From assembly GCA_026929865.2 (NCBI GenBank), contig CM049414.1, positions 21,283,501-21,347,500 of the forward strand: a stretch of DNA of 64,000 nt. The letters are read 5' to 3'. The notes beneath the pieces are model-generated. The model had not been told where the DNA came from, did no database searches, and saw only the letters and a list, made by a program, of their open reading frames with translations. A program made the position numbers and the translations under genes. The DNA is from Hyperoplus lanceolatus (Eukaryota > Chordata > Actinopteri > Uranoscopiformes > Ammodytidae). Shown here in pieces: positions 62,596 to 64,000 of this stretch. Each line of letters begins with the position of its first letter. Position 1 is the first letter of the stretch.

Positions 62596-63906
62596 GTACT
62601 GCTTTAGATATGTGCGGTGACTCTAGTCTATGCTAATGTCACTGATTTTTGGCATTGTGTTGAAGCTAATGTTCTGAACCAGCCATGAAGAAAACAAATC
62701 TTGTATTGATTCAAGGACATTTCAATCGTGTTTTACTGCTTTTCTTAACTCAATATGCAACAAGCCTGAACGAAAATCAGTCAGCTTGTTGTCCTCTGAT
62801 CCGTTCATCCGACACTTGTTGCATTCTACACTCTTCACATTCATCATAGATGTATTTATTCATTCGTAGGGTGTCAGAAGAAATAAATGATTTCCAATCT
62901 TGATAATTGAGATCTGTTATTTGGCTGTCGTTTGATTGACTTTGAATTTTCCATTTTGTTATTCTATTTGATTGAACCTATTGAACGCATCTCAAAAATG
63001 ATTCCAAAACATATTGCCTGAGATTCATCACCGTGGCCCACATTTAAAATCAATCAGTGTTTATCCATTTTCTTCTGTATCAGCTGTTACGACAGGCTCC
63101 TAAGCGGCAAAATTAACCTGAATGCCAGCATTCCAATGAGTTTGTAACAGGGGGATCGACACTGTTTTCGACCTCACGTAACTGTGAATTAAATGTTTTG
63201 TAAAAGGTCAAAATTAACCAACGTAAACGGAGAAAGAGATTTCGTGTTTGCTTGGTGTAGAGGAAGACGTGAGCGTCTATGAATCATTCCCCTGTAAATG
63301 TGTACGGGTTGAACATAAGTTTAGAACTTGCCACAACAGGTCATGTTGTTCTTCTGGCTCCTAGGATGTGTGTGCATCTACAGAAACCACAAGGCTCTGG
63401 GAACCAAAAATCTTTAAATGTCAGGCTCAAATCAATTTATCACATTCAATTGTTCTTTGTCAAGACGCAGTTCAAGAAATTCAAGTGATCTTATAGTACA
63501 AGCTCTCAATTATGAGACAGCAGTTAGTACAAATGAGAAGCTCTGACCTGTGTATGGCCTGCGCCATGCAGACACAAGTCAAGTCAACACAGACCATGTG
63601 TGCCCTGACAGTGAACAAAGCTGTCCTGTAGCCAGTAGTCCTGGCTGACTTACAATAAAAGTTATTAAGTATGCTTTGTGATTAATTTCTATCCCAACAA
63701 TTTCCCACCAAATATTTGTTTGTGAACCTGCTAAGCCAAGATGGTTACCATGATAAACACTACCGGTGTCTGGTAAACAACTGCATATTAGTATTTCCAT
63801 TTTGCAGATGCTCAAAGCAACAGTGTGTCTGTGTGTACATCAAAGGCTCCAATTTCAATACAATGTCTATGCTCTGGCTAACAATGCAATACAGCCAGAT
63901 TCAATG
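62596..63906 (+). other. opsin intron 2 (start); no further exon seen
   Basis: I searched for the next opsin exon (helix 2 end, helix 3 with E/D-R-Y) and found none, so it must lie beyond 64000. No other feature recognised. Confidence 0.6.
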
Positions 63907-64000
63907 GCCCTCATTTATCAACCGTGCGTAGACCAGAAATGTGGGTGTACGCACATTTCCACGCAAACCTCGGCATTTATCAATATGGACGTGAGCGTAG
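63907..64000 (+). mobile_element. end of a DNA transposon, cut by the window edge
   Basis: GGCCCTCATTTATCAACCGT followed by GCGTAGACC...GTACGCACATTTCCACGC is a terminus seen in very many teleost genomes, with short internal repeats of the ACG(C/T)A type. The other end is outside the window, so length and class cannot be given. Confidence 0.7.

Overview
This is eukaryotic nuclear DNA, almost certainly from a ray-finned (teleost) fish. The evidence is AT-rich spacer DNA with very long pure (CA)n tracts, GT-AG introns, Tc1-type and hAT-type transposons, a Ty3/gypsy-like retrotransposon with zinc-knuckle Gag, tRNA-derived SINE heads of teleost type, and two exons of a neuropsin (OPN5)-family opsin. 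I cannot name the species. There are no bacterial-style operons, CRISPR arrays or phage genes.

Genes. (1) At 10.4-13.9 kb a complete gene can be assembled from three exons (10395-10540, 11165-13071, 13687-13862). Reading frame is kept across both GT-AG introns, giving an intact 742-residue protein that I do not recognise. (2) At 54704-54844 and 62476-62595 lie the first two coding exons of an opsin of the OPN5/neuropsin group, + strand, separated by a 7.6 kb intron; the rest of the gene runs off the right edge. (3) A weak candidate first exon sits at about 35.3-35.5 kb. Nothing else in the window looks like host coding sequence.

Region by region. 0-9 kb: spacer, a (GT)72 tract and a rearranged Tc1-like element (2880-4016) whose transposase remnant is folded back on itself. 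9-14.3 kb: the unknown gene, with foldback MITEs before it and in its second intron. 14.3-20 kb: a large, old, diverged inverted duplication (about 15975-19740) whose two arms were later hit by different elements, so each arm preserves the empty site of the other. 20-30 kb: spacer with a TTAA-ended element, a solo LTR carrying a nested MITE, and teleost repeats. 30.7-34.5 kb: a hAT-like element split by a (CA)61 tract and a two-LTR retrotransposon keeping only gag-protease. 36-53.5 kb: dense MITE and hAT copies, several nested, and a (CA)83 tract. 53.5-64 kb: opsin locus, with an imperfect duplication inside intron 1 and the end of another transposon at the right edge.

The best material for a second look is the reciprocal-empty-site palindrome at 16-19.7 kb, the unknown 742-residue gene, the self-complementary Tc1 transposase, and a 357-bp element carrying a 28-bp perfect palindrome around a CRE-like core about 1.2 kb upstream of the opsin exon. 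All homology statements come from reading the sequence; no alignment or database search was run.
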